Positions 1 through 7,587 of a DNA stretch of 64,000 nt are shown one piece after another. Each line of letters opens with the position of its first letter. Position 1 is the stretch's first letter. The stretch covers positions 124,001-188,000 of the forward strand of contig CACYIK010000005.1 in the NCBI GenBank assembly GCA_902774395.1. The letters are read 5' to 3'. The notes under the pieces are model-generated. The model worked only from the letters and a program-made list of their open reading frames with translations. It did no database searches and was not told the origin of the DNA. This DNA is from an uncultured Bacteroidota bacterium. Its GTDB lineage: Bacteria > Bacteroidota > Bacteroidia > Bacteroidales > P3. The position numbers and the translations under genes were made by a program.

Positions 1-2024
1 CTACTGCGGGTATTGCCGCGGGACAGCCTTTCACGGTGCACGTGTGGTATACCTGCACGGGTTATGTGGAGAGTGGCGGCTGGGGTGGCATGCATTTCGA
101 CCAGGACATGAGCTATAACCTCGGCGTGGGCTTCGATGCCAACCCGCATGTGATGGGACGTGCCTTCTTCCCCTGCCGTGACAACTTCACCGACAAGGCC
201 ACCTATACGTTCCGTGTGAAGACCCGTGCGGGTTGGACGGCCGAATGTGGCGGTATGCTGCAGAGTCGTGTGCTCAACGCTGACAATACCGAGAACACTG
301 TGTGGCGTATCGAGCAGCCCACACCCACCTATCTGGTGTCGGTGAGCCAGGCGGCATGGAAACGCATCTACGACAGCATCGAGTCGGTATATGGCACCTA
401 TCCTGTTACCTATGGCTATCTCTATCCCGACAGCACAACGGTACGGCGTGTCTTCGCCGAGCTCGACTCGGTGGTGCCCATGTACGAGCGCTGCTTTGGA
501 CCCTATCGCTGGGGCCGCATAGGCTATATCGCCACCAACCGTGGCTCGATGGAGCACGTGAACAATATCGGTCTCGCCTATCAGGCCATGTCTACCATGG
601 CGGAGTCGGGCCAGGCCACCATAGCCCATGAGTTGGGGCACGCGTGGTTCGGCAATCTGGTGACTTGTGAGACGGCGAAGGATATGTGGATTAACGAGGG
701 TGGCGCATCGTTTGCCAGCGAGGTGGCCATGGAGGGAGTCAATGGACGTACATGGTCTGACGACTACTACCAGCGCAAACTCGAGTCGGTGTTGCGCACC
801 ACGCATATCACCGACGGCGGCTACTATGCCCTCACCCCCATCTCGCATGCCCTCACCTATGGCTCGACGGTCTACGAGAAAGGGTGGATGGTGTGGCACT
901 CGCTGCGCGGATACCTCGGCGAGGAGGTCTTCTATAACGCCCTCCAGCGTCTGATGAACTCCTGCGCCTTTGGCAATATCGACTCCTACCGTCTGCGCGA
1001 CTCGCTGAGTCTTTACACTGGTGTCGACCTCACAGACTTCTTCGACTTCCACGTCTTCTCTCCCGGCTTCGTCGACTATAGGGCTAGCTATAGCGCCAAT
1101 GGGCAGGAGGTGACGTTGAACCTGCGTCAGCAGGGTGTGGCCACCAACGCGAGGGCTCGCGGCAACCGTGTGCCGGTGACCTTCTTCAGCGCCGATGGCG
1201 GAAGCCATAAGGTGTGGACTGCCTTCGATGGGGAGGACACCACGGTGACCCTCACGCTGCCATTTGACCCCGTCTACTGTGTGCTCGACTACGACCAGGA
1301 GATTTCCGATGCCGCCACGGTGAGCACCCTCTCCCTCGAGGGTGACAACTTGTCGCTGACGGCCAATGTGTGCCATGTGAAGGGGCGTTCCACACGCCCT
1401 GCCACGGTAAATGTGGAGCACCACTGGGGCAAGCCCTATGGGACGATGCCCGCCAATGTAATCCGCACGGCCAACCGCTACTGGGTGCTGCGCGGCCAGT
1501 GGGGTCTGGAGGACGAGGTGAAGATGAACTTCCGCTTTGTGCGGACGGGCAGCAACACCTCCAAATATGCCAATCTCGACCGCGGCTTCTATGCCAGGAC
1601 GGCTTCGCGCGATTCCTTGGCGCTGCTCTACCGTGGCGGCGAGGCGGACGAATGGCATGTGGTGTCGTGGACGAAGAGTGGCAGCGCCAACGAGGGGTTC
1701 CTCGATGGCGAGAACCTCCTGCCAGGCGAATACACGCTGGCGATAGTCGACAGCACGCTGTCGGGCATCGGCGAAGTAGAGGGCTCGAAATGGGGCATCG
1801 AGATGTTCCCCAACCCGCTGCGGCGTGGTGAGCCGCTGACCGTCAAGACGGGCAGCACGGCACCCTACACGGTGTCCATTTTTGATGAGGAAGGGCGTCA
1901 GGTGTGGCTGAAAAACGGTTGCACCGATGGCCAGAAACTGAGCCCTGCTCTAGGAAAGGGAACATATTTGGTACGAATTGAAAATAATTTCATATCTTTG
2001 CAGTCGAAATTGATACAATTATGA
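1..2024 (+). CDS. M1-family (gluzincin) aminopeptidase-like secreted protein with type IX secretion signal, 5'-truncated by window edge
   Basis: The reading frame is open from base 3, so the true start and signal peptide lie outside the window; the GTG at 36 is not the start. The M1 zinc site is complete: HELGH at 627-641 followed by the third ligand Glu at 696-698 (HExxH-x18-E). A GSMEH sequence at 543-557 replaces the usual GxMEN exopeptidase motif. After the catalytic region comes a long beta-rich stretch. The last 80 residues look like a type A type IX sorting domain (FPNP motif near 1804-1815, then a beta-sandwich ending in YLVRIE-like strands), so the protein is probably exported by the T9SS and cell-surface attached or released. 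The stop overlaps the next start in ATGA. Peptidase family assignment is firm; the substrate is unknown. Confidence 0.88.
   Translation, partial: TAGIAAGQPFTVHVWYTCTGYVESGGWGGMHFDQDMSYNLGVGFDANPHVMGRAFFPCRDNFTDKATYTFRVKTRAGWTAECGGMLQSRVLNADNTENTVWRIEQPTPTYLVSVSQAAWKRIYDSIESVYGTYPVTYGYLYPDSTTVRRVFAELDSVVPMYERCFGPYRWGRIGYIATNRGSMEHVNNIGLAYQAMSTMAESGQATIAHELGHAWFGNLVTCETAKDMWINEGGASFASEVAMEGVNGRTWSDDYYQRKLESVLRTTHITDGGYYALTPISHALTYGSTVYEKGWMVWHSLRGYLGEEVFYNALQRLMNSCAFGNIDSYRLRDSLSLYTGVDLTDFFDFHVFSPGFVDYRASYSANGQEVTLNLRQQGVATNARARGNRVPVTFFSADGGSHKVWTAFDGEDTTVTLTLPFDPVYCVLDYDQEISDAATVSTLSLEGDNLSLTANVCHVKGRSTRPATVNVEHHWGKPYGTMPANVIRTANRYWVLRGQWGLEDEVKMNFRFVRTGSNTSKYANLDRGFYARTASRDSLALLYRGGEADEWHVVSWTKSGSANEGFLDGENLLPGEYTLAIVDSTLSGIGEVEGSKWGIEMFPNPLRRGEPLTVKTGSTAPYTVSIFDEEGRQVWLKNGCTDGQKLSPALGKGTYLVRIENNFISLQSKLIQL
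1967..2000 (+). promoter_or_regulatory. Possible internal promoter in the 3' end of the peptidase gene
   Basis: TATCTTTG at 1993-2000 matches the Bacteroidetes -7 box TAnnTTTG, and TTTG at 1967-1970 stands 22 bases upstream. It lies inside the peptidase coding region, 20 bases before the next start codon, and could drive the outer-membrane protein and rbfA independently. Confidence 0.45.
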
Positions 2025-2635
2025 AGCAGATAAAGACTCTCATTCTTGCCGCGATGGTATGCTTTGCGTACTCTGCGACGGCACAGTACTCACAGCTCGG
2101 AAAGAAGAATGAATTCATGCTGAAAGTGGAGGCTGGCTATGCCCCCTTCATGGGCAACGTGGGTGAAGCGGGCGACAACGGCTACAATATCGACAAGTTC
2201 CACAATGCCGGCAACCTGAATGTGATGGCCGGACTGAATATCAGCCAGGACTGGTTCCTGGGCGGCGGTGCCGGCTTCTGCTATTACTTCAATACCAAGC
2301 AGGAATCGGCGGAGTCGCTGATGGGCGCCAACGTGTTTGTCGACATGGACTTCCGCCCCATCTGGAAAGCCATCATGGGCCTCGACTACCAGCCCACCTC
2401 TATCACGTGGGCTCCGATGGTGGGCACACGTCTGGGCGGCAGCATGCTCTTCGGCGACAACGTGCTTTTCACCCCTATGGCCGAGGTCTATGGCGGTGTG
2501 AACTGGTACTATTGGTACCACATCCACGGCATGCGCAACATGACACGCAACTGGCACAGCTTCTATCTCACCATCGGTGTGGCTTATATGCAGCAGGCAG
2601 TGTTCCTGCCCATACGTCTGGGTTGGCGCTGGTAA
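2021..2635 (+). CDS. Outer-membrane beta-barrel-like protein, unknown function
   Basis: A 204-residue protein with a clear N-terminal signal peptide (KQIKTLILAAMVCFAYSATAQ, cleavage after the alanine-rich end near residue 21). The mature part alternates hydrophobic and polar residues with many Gly, Tyr and Trp and ends in an aromatic residue (GWRW), which is typical of small outer-membrane barrels. No specific family is recognised. The start codon overlaps the stop of the peptidase gene by four bases (ATGA), so the two are translationally linked, and a promoter-like box lies just upstream. A short TTAACGG-type repeat separates it from rbfA. Confidence 0.75.
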   Translation: MKQIKTLILAAMVCFAYSATAQYSQLGKKNEFMLKVEAGYAPFMGNVGEAGDNGYNIDKFHNAGNLNVMAGLNISQDWFLGGGAGFCYYFNTKQESAESLMGANVFVDMDFRPIWKAIMGLDYQPTSITWAPMVGTRLGGSMLFGDNVLFTPMAEVYGGVNWYYWYHIHGMRNMTRNWHSFYLTIGVAYMQQAVFLPIRLGWRW

Positions 2636-2662
2636 GTAAATGATGATTAACGGTTAAGGATT

Positions 2663-3007
2663 ATGCAATCGACACGCCAAAATAAGATTTGCCGACTGAT
2701 ACAGCAGGATATGGGCGACATCTTCCTGCGGGAGATGAAGCCTGTGTTGGGTCCGTCGCTCATCACGGTGACGCAGGTGCGTATCACCCCCGACCTCTCC
2801 ATTGCCCGCATCTATGTTTCGCTGATGATTATTGGAGAAGGCACCAAGGAAAGCCTGCTGGCGCTGATACGTGAGAACACCTCCGACCTGAGGCGCCGTC
2901 TGGGCATGCGTGAGGGGAAGCAGCTGCGTATCATCCCCCACCTGGAGTTCTATCTTGACGATTCCCTCGACTATATCGAGAATATCGAACGGCTCTTGAA
3001 GCAATGA
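2663..3007 (+). CDS. rbfA: 30S ribosome-binding factor RbfA
   Basis: This 114-residue protein has the RbfA layout: an N-terminal helix carrying Arg/Gln/Ile contacts with LIQQDMGDIF, then the VRITPDLSIARIYVSL strand-turn region and the C-terminal LEFYLDDSLDYIENIERLL segment. RbfA binds the 30S subunit near the 5' end helix of 16S rRNA during late maturation and cold adaptation. Length is normal. Its stop overlaps the start of the following permease gene (ATGA), a pairing that suggests one transcript. Cytoplasmic. Confidence 0.93.
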   Translation: MQSTRQNKICRLIQQDMGDIFLREMKPVLGPSLITVTQVRITPDLSIARIYVSLMIIGEGTKESLLALIRENTSDLRRRLGMREGKQLRIIPHLEFYLDDSLDYIENIERLLKQ

Positions 3008-4224
3008 AGATTGAGGGTCTCATTGCCGTACGTTACCTTTTTGCCCGCCGCCACAAGTCGGTGGTCAACGTCATCTCGTGGATTTCGCTCATCGGACTGC
3101 TGGTGAGCACCACGGCGTTGATTGTCGTGCTGTCGGTATACAACGGCATTGGAGACCTTACGAAGAGCCTTTTCAACACTTTCGACCCCGAGCTGCTCGT
3201 CGAGCCTGCCGAGGGCAAGACTTTCCACACCGGCGACCTCGACCTGACAGGGCTGAGGGCGATGGACGAGGTGGAGGCGGTATCCTGTATGGTCAACGAG
3301 GTGGCGTGGATTACCAACGGCGAGAACCAGGCCATCGTCAAGCTTCGGGGCGTCGACGCCCACTATGGCGCCGTCACGGGTCTCGACACCCTGCGGCCTC
3401 CCCAGCTGGAGGGAGAATATCGGATCTCCCCGGGCACGCTGATCGTGGGTGTGCAGATCTTCAGCAATCTGGCCATGCATATCCCTGCCAGCACCCCCGT
3501 GGCTGTGCATATCCCTAAGCGCGGCACCACCTCGATGGGCTTCACCCTCGACCAGGCCTTCAATATCGACTACGCCTACCCTGTGGCCCGCTTCGCCATC
3601 CAGCAAGACCTCGACCGCCAGTATGTGGTGGCCGACATCGCCTTTGTGCAGAAGTTGATGAACTATGCCCCCGACGAGGTGTCGGCCTTGGCCCTCAAGC
3701 TGAAAGCCGGTGCCAATGTGCAGAAAGTGAAGGAAGCCATCCTTTCATCACTCATCACTCACCACTCATCACTAGTAGTCAAGGACCGCTATGACCAGCA
3801 GCCGCTCTACTACAAGATCTACCGCACCGAGCGGCTGGGCATCTATCTTATCCTCTCGCTGATAATCCTTATCTCCACGCTCAGCCTTGTGGCATCGCTG
3901 TCGCTGCTCATCATCAACAAGCGCGACGACATCTTCATCTTGCGTGGCATGGGTATGGAGAAACGCGATATCCGGCGGGCGTTCTTCCTCGAGGGACTGC
4001 TCATCTGCGCCCTCGCCGTGGTGGTGGGACTGGTGCTGGGATTTGTGGTGTGCCTCCTCCAGCAGCAGTTTCACCTCATCCCCATGGGTGACGGCAACTT
4101 CGTCATCAGCTACTTCCCCGTCGCCATGCGGGCCGAAGACTTCCTTATCACCTTCCTCCTGGTGATGGCCATCAGCACTTTCTCCGTGGGTTTGACGGTG
4201 AGGAAACTAAGAATCAGAAATTAA
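3004..4224 (+). CDS. ABC transporter permease of the LolC/LolE (FtsX-MacB) type
   Basis: A 406-residue membrane protein with one transmembrane segment near residues 25-48, a large extracytoplasmic domain (about 50-265) and three C-terminal transmembrane segments (about 277-400). This is the layout of lipoprotein-releasing LolC/E proteins. The sequence RRHKSVVNVISWISLIG near the N terminus and RGMGMEKRDIRRAFFLEG before the third membrane span are typical. No cognate ATPase (LolD) lies nearby. Oddity: bases 3744-3775 encode SSLITHHSSLV, an in-frame copy of a TCATCAC-type simple repeat also seen between genes, placed at the end of the periplasmic domain. The start overlaps rbfA by four bases. 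Confidence 0.85.
   Translation: MKIEGLIAVRYLFARRHKSVVNVISWISLIGLLVSTTALIVVLSVYNGIGDLTKSLFNTFDPELLVEPAEGKTFHTGDLDLTGLRAMDEVEAVSCMVNEVAWITNGENQAIVKLRGVDAHYGAVTGLDTLRPPQLEGEYRISPGTLIVGVQIFSNLAMHIPASTPVAVHIPKRGTTSMGFTLDQAFNIDYAYPVARFAIQQDLDRQYVVADIAFVQKLMNYAPDEVSALALKLKAGANVQKVKEAILSSLITHHSSLVVKDRYDQQPLYYKIYRTERLGIYLILSLIILISTLSLVASLSLLIINKRDDIFILRGMGMEKRDIRRAFFLEGLLICALAVVVGLVLGFVVCLLQQQFHLIPMGDGNFVISYFPVAMRAEDFLITFLLVMAISTFSVGLTVRKLRIRN
3744..3775 (+). repeat. In-frame TCATCACTCA-type repeat inside the LolC/E-like permease
   Basis: Tandem TCATCACTC-like words encode SSLITHHSSL in a region that is variable in this family. A related tract (CACTCTTCAC words) lies between genes near 57826-57855. 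Confidence 0.7.
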
Positions 4225-4236
4225 TAATTAAGATAT

Positions 4237-5235
4237 ATGAATAAAGACATCGTTTGCAGCGGCATACGTCCTACGGGCAACCTCCATCTGGGCAACTATT
4301 TCGGTGCCCTGAAGAACTTCGTGAAGATGCAGGACGAGTACGACTGCTACTTCTTCATTGCCGACTATCACTCGCTGACCACGCACCCCACGCCGGGCAG
4401 CATCTATGGTGATGCCAGCAAGATCATGGCGGCCTATCTGGCGGCGGGTCTCGACCCCGAGAAGGCCACCATCTACCTGCAGAGTGATCTGCCCGAGACC
4501 ATCGAGCTCTACCTCTTCTTCAACATGAACGCCTACCTCGGCGAGCTGGAGCGCGTCACCTCCTTCAAGGATAAGGTGCGCCAGAACCCCAATAACGTCA
4601 ATGCCGGTCTGCTGACCTACCCCACGTTGATGGCTGCCGACATCCTTATCCACAAGGCCACGCGTGTCCCTGTCGGCAAGGACCAGGAGCAGCATCTCGA
4701 GATGACCCGCACTTTCGCCCAGCGTTTCAACAACATGTATGGCGCCGAGGTGTTCCCCTTGCCGCAGGCCATAGGCTCGGCTACGGGATTGGTGAAAATC
4801 CCCGCCCTCAACGGCGCTGGCAAGATGGGCAAGAGTGAGGGCGAGGCAAGCACCATCTTCCTCACCGACGAGCCGGCGGTCATCCGCAAGAAGATCATGA
4901 AGGCCAAGAGCGACAGCGGTCCCACGGAGATGAACCAGAAGAAGCCCGAGGAGATAGAGAACCTCTTCGCGCTGCTGCGCGCCGTCTCCACGCCCGACAC
5001 CGTGGAATATTTCGACGACCTCTACAACCGCTGCCAGATACGCTACGGCGACCTCAAGAAGCAGCTGGCCGAAGATATGGTGAACTTCGTCGAACCTATG
5101 CGTCAGCGCATCCTCGAGATCGGCGCCGACCAGGAGGCTCTACAGCGCATCTTCGACCGCGGCAAGGAGAAAGCCCGCGAGAGCGCCCGCAAGACCCTCG
5201 ACGAGGTGCGCCGCGTCATCGGCTACCGCGACTGA
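4237..5235 (+). CDS. trpS: Tryptophan--tRNA ligase
   Basis: A 332-residue class I aminoacyl-tRNA synthetase that charges tRNA-Trp. The HIGH-type motif appears as PTGNLHLGNYFGAL at residues 11-24, and the KMSKS motif as KMGKS near residue 196, preceded by KIPALNGAG. The conserved DYHSLT and TYPTLMAADIL segments are present. Length is normal for bacterial TrpRS. It follows the permease after 12 bases and is followed by a GC-rich hairpin, so it is probably the last gene of the rbfA transcript. Confidence 0.97.
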   Translation: MNKDIVCSGIRPTGNLHLGNYFGALKNFVKMQDEYDCYFFIADYHSLTTHPTPGSIYGDASKIMAAYLAAGLDPEKATIYLQSDLPETIELYLFFNMNAYLGELERVTSFKDKVRQNPNNVNAGLLTYPTLMAADILIHKATRVPVGKDQEQHLEMTRTFAQRFNNMYGAEVFPLPQAIGSATGLVKIPALNGAGKMGKSEGEASTIFLTDEPAVIRKKIMKAKSDSGPTEMNQKKPEEIENLFALLRAVSTPDTVEYFDDLYNRCQIRYGDLKKQLAEDMVNFVEPMRQRILEIGADQEALQRIFDRGKEKARESARKTLDEVRRVIGYRD

Positions 5236-5261
5236 TTTTTTCAAATAAAATGTTAAATTTT

Positions 5262-5290
5262 CACCCCCGCACAATTTTTTTGCGGGGGTG
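5262..5290 (+). terminator. GC-rich hairpin after trpS
   Basis: CACCCCCGCA at 5262-5271 pairs perfectly with TGCGGGGGTG at 5281-5290 around a 9-base loop. No long T run follows, so termination efficiency is uncertain. Confidence 0.55.
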
Positions 5291-5340
5291 TAGTTATTAT
5301 TGGTGAAAATTAATTGATTGTTCAACATATAAAGGCGCGT

Positions 5341-5502
5341 ATGATGCAGGAATATGATTTTATCAACACGGACACATTTCCGACCTCTGCAAGCACAAGC
5401 ATACAACCCTCGGAGCAGATACTCCAGAACATCATGAGTTTTGCCCGCTGCTGCCAGAATGTGGATGCAGGGGGATTGAAGATGCGACTCTTCCTCAACT
5501 AA
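5341..5502 (+). CDS. Small conserved-looking protein, unknown function
   Basis: A 53-residue reading frame from tandem ATG codons at 5341 and 5344; a TTG further upstream at 5314 is less likely as the start. The sequence ends PSEQILQNIMSFARCC...MRLFLN. From memory this resembles a widespread class of roughly 50-60-residue Bacteroidales proteins with a PSE(x)4-5I(x)NxARA...LN pattern. No signal peptide or membrane segment is visible. The stop codon lies at the edge of the terminator hairpin shared with lptB. Function unknown. Confidence 0.6.
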   Translation: MMQEYDFINTDTFPTSASTSIQPSEQILQNIMSFARCCQNVDAGGLKMRLFLN

Positions 5503-5531
5503 AAGAGCGAGCTCAGTGAGCTCGCTCTTTT
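5501..5531. terminator. Bidirectional terminator shared by the small ORF and lptB
   Basis: A perfect 14-bp stem (5501-5514 with 5518-5531) closes a 3-base loop and is flanked by A and T runs on both sides. The TAA of the plus-strand gene (5500-5502) and the TGA of lptB (5513-5515 on the minus strand) are both inside the hairpin. Confidence 0.85.
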
Positions 5532-6280
5532 AGTACGAAGTCGCGCCCTAAATATTTTTCTCGGACGTCAGGGTCGTTGGCCAAATCCTCGGGGGTGCCT
5601 TTCTGCAGCACGGAGCCCTCGTAGAGGAGGTATGCCCTGTTGGTGATATGTAGGGTCTCGCGGACGTTGTGGTCGGTGATGAGGATGCCGATGTTGCGCT
5701 TCTTGAGTTCCAGGACGATGTCCTGGATGTCCTGCACGGCGATGGGGTCGACGCCGGCGAAGGGCTCGTCGAGAAGCAGGAACATGGGGTCGTTGGCCAG
5801 CGCCCGCGCTATCTCGGTGCGGCGGCGTTCGCCGCCGGAGAGCTGTATGCCCTTGCTGTTGCGTATGTGTTGCAGGTGGAACTCGTCGAGGAGCGATTCG
5901 AGCTTCTCTTCGCGCTGGTGCTTGTCGAGGTCCTTGCGGAACTCAAGGATGGACATGATGTTGTCGGCCACGGACATCTGGCGGAAGACGGAGGCCTCCT
6001 GCGCGAGGTAGCCCACACCCATCTGTGAGCGCTTGTACATGGGATACTGCGTGAGCTCGATAGTCTCGCCAGTCTCACCCTTGTCCTCCTCGGGGGCGAG
6101 GTATACCTTGCCGCTGAAGGGCTTGATGATACCCACTACCATGTAGAAGGTGGTGGTCTTACCGGCGCCGTTGGGGCCGAGGAGCCCCACTATCTCGCCT
6201 TGGCGTACCTCGACGGAAGCGCCCTTGACGACGGTGCGCGAACGATATTTTTTGACGACGTTGTCGGTGTAGAGACGCAT
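5513..6280 (-). CDS. lptB: LPS export ABC transporter ATP-binding protein LptB
   Basis: A 255-residue ATPase with Walker A GPNGAGKT (residues 35-42), ABC signature LSGGE (147-151), Walker B FLLLDEP (167-173) and the switch histidine in ITDHNVRETL. The LptB hallmarks YLAQEASVFRQMSV and DPIAVQDIQ are present. It powers extraction of lipopolysaccharide from the inner membrane with LptF/G. A dozen extra residues (about 62-74, EEDKGETGETIEL region) interrupt the usual short loop before the Q-loop. Upstream on its strand lies a 9-bp repeat ladder leading directly to the ATG, then 27-bp units, then kdsD. lptE is encoded at 30.5 kb. Confidence 0.96.
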   Translation of the reverse strand: MRLYTDNVVKKYRSRTVVKGASVEVRQGEIVGLLGPNGAGKTTTFYMVVGIIKPFSGKVYLAPEEDKGETGETIELTQYPMYKRSQMGVGYLAQEASVFRQMSVADNIMSILEFRKDLDKHQREEKLESLLDEFHLQHIRNSKGIQLSGGERRRTEIARALANDPMFLLLDEPFAGVDPIAVQDIQDIVLELKKRNIGILITDHNVRETLHITNRAYLLYEGSVLQKGTPEDLANDPDVREKYLGRDFVLKERAH

Positions 6281-6290
6281 TAGCTTAGGG

Positions 6291-6543
6291 TTTAAAGGGT
6301 TTTAAGGGTTTAAAAGGTTTAAGAGGTTTAAAGGGTTTAAAAGGTTTAAGAGGTTTAAAGGGTTTAAAGGGTTTAAGAGGTTTAAAAGGTTTAAGGGGTT
6401 TAAAGGGTTTAAGGGGAACAGAACCTTTTCAACTTTTAAGCGAAGCGAACCTTTCTAACCTTTTAAGCGAAGCGAACCCTTCTGACCTTTTAAGTGAAGC
6501 GAACCTTTTTAACTTTTAAGTGAAGCGAACCTTTTCAACTTTT
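6291..6543 (-). repeat. Composite leader repeat upstream of lptB: 9-bp ladder plus 27-bp units
   Basis: Bases 6291-6416 hold fourteen 9-bp units of the form TTTAARRGG. A junction GGGGAACAGAACC follows at 6413-6425. Then come four units of about 27 bp carrying AAGCGAAGCGAA at 6438 and 6465 and AAGTGAAGCGAA at 6492 and 6518. Bases 6396-6494 are the exact reverse complement of 21607-21705. Read on the minus strand, the order is 27-bp units, junction, ladder, lptB start, the same polarity as at the second copy. Confidence 0.95.
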
Positions 6544-7506
6544 TTAGATGATTCCTTCGCGGAGGATGTCGTGGATATGGACGATGCCGAGGTAGTGGCC
6601 GTCGGTATCGGTGACGATGACCTGGGTGATGGAGTTCTGGCGCATCATCTGGAGGGCGTTGACGGCATACTCGGTGTCGAGGATAGTGCGGGGGTTGGGG
6701 TGCATGATGTCGGAGGCTATCTTGGGGGTGTGGCTGGTTTGCATCATGCGGCGAAGGTCGCCGTCGGTGATGATACCGCAGACCTTGTCGTCCTCGACGA
6801 CGACAGCGCAGCCGAGGCGTTTGGAGGTCATCTCGATGATGGTGTCGTTGATGGACGTGGTGGGGGTGACGGCGGGTCGCTCATTCTGGATATAAAGGTC
6901 GGCGACACGGAGGTAGAGCTGCTTTCCGAGGGCTCCGCCGGGGTGGAAGCGGGCAAAGTCGCGCGCCGAGAAGTTGCGGCACTCGATGAGCGCCACGGCC
7001 AGGGCGTCGCCCATGACGAGCTGGGCGGTGGTGCTGCTGGTGGGCGCCAAGTTGTTGGGGCAGGCCTCATGCTCCACGGTGGTGTTGAGCACGATATCGG
7101 CCTCGTGGGCCAGGAACGAGTCGGTGTTGCCGACGATGGCGATGAGGGTGTTGCCGAAGTTCTTGATTAGCGGCACCAGCACCTTGATCTCGGGGGTGTT
7201 GCCACTCTTGGAGATGCAGATGACCACATCGCCGGGGCGCACCATGCCCAGGTCGCCATGGATGGCGTCGGCGGCATGGAGGAAGAGGGCAGGGGTGCCG
7301 GTGGAGTTGAGCGTGGAGACAATCTTCACGGCGATATTGGCGCTTTTGCCAATACCGGTGACGACAACACGTCCAGAGGCCGAAAACAGGGTCTCGACGG
7401 CCTTCGAAAAGCTGTCGTCAATATAGTTCTGGAGATTTTCTATTGCTTTTTTCTCGTCATTAATTACTTGAACAGCAATCTTTTTTATCTCTTCTGGGCT
7501 TTTCAC
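6544..7506 (-). CDS. kdsD: Arabinose-5-phosphate isomerase KdsD (KpsF/GutQ family)
   Basis: A 320-residue protein with an N-terminal SIS sugar-isomerase domain (about 35-175; VTGIGKSANIAVKIVSTLNSTGTPALFLHAADAIHGDLG and SKSGNTPE motifs) and two C-terminal CBS domains (about 205-320). It interconverts ribulose-5-phosphate and arabinose-5-phosphate, the first step to KDO for lipopolysaccharide. The start is GTG at 7506, since no ATG fits before the conserved region. It lies upstream of lptB on the same strand, separated by the composite repeat, so an envelope operon is likely. Confidence 0.94.
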   Translation of the reverse strand: MKSPEEIKKIAVQVINDEKKAIENLQNYIDDSFSKAVETLFSASGRVVVTGIGKSANIAVKIVSTLNSTGTPALFLHAADAIHGDLGMVRPGDVVICISKSGNTPEIKVLVPLIKNFGNTLIAIVGNTDSFLAHEADIVLNTTVEHEACPNNLAPTSSTTAQLVMGDALAVALIECRNFSARDFARFHPGGALGKQLYLRVADLYIQNERPAVTPTTSINDTIIEMTSKRLGCAVVVEDDKVCGIITDGDLRRMMQTSHTPKIASDIMHPNPRTILDTEYAVNALQMMRQNSITQVIVTDTDGHYLGIVHIHDILREGII

Positions 7507-7541
7507 AGTGAATTTTTTTTTACCAATTCATTTTTTTTGAC

Positions 7542-7549
7542 TATCTTTG
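7542..7549 (+). promoter_or_regulatory. Promoter -7 box for recQ
   Basis: TATCTTTG matches TAnnTTTG, 38 bases before the recQ ATG in the divergent kdsD-recQ spacer. A T-rich tract precedes it; no clear TTTG element is at the right distance. Confidence 0.6.
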
Positions 7550-7587
7550 TAAACCATAACGCGCCTTTGCGCAAAATATTGTGAACG

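Noticed and set aside
6291-6416. 9-bp ladder as translated protein (FKG/LKG repeats)
   Set aside because: Its 9-bp period keeps frames open, but it lies between stop and start codons of real genes and no start codon with a plausible protein covers it.
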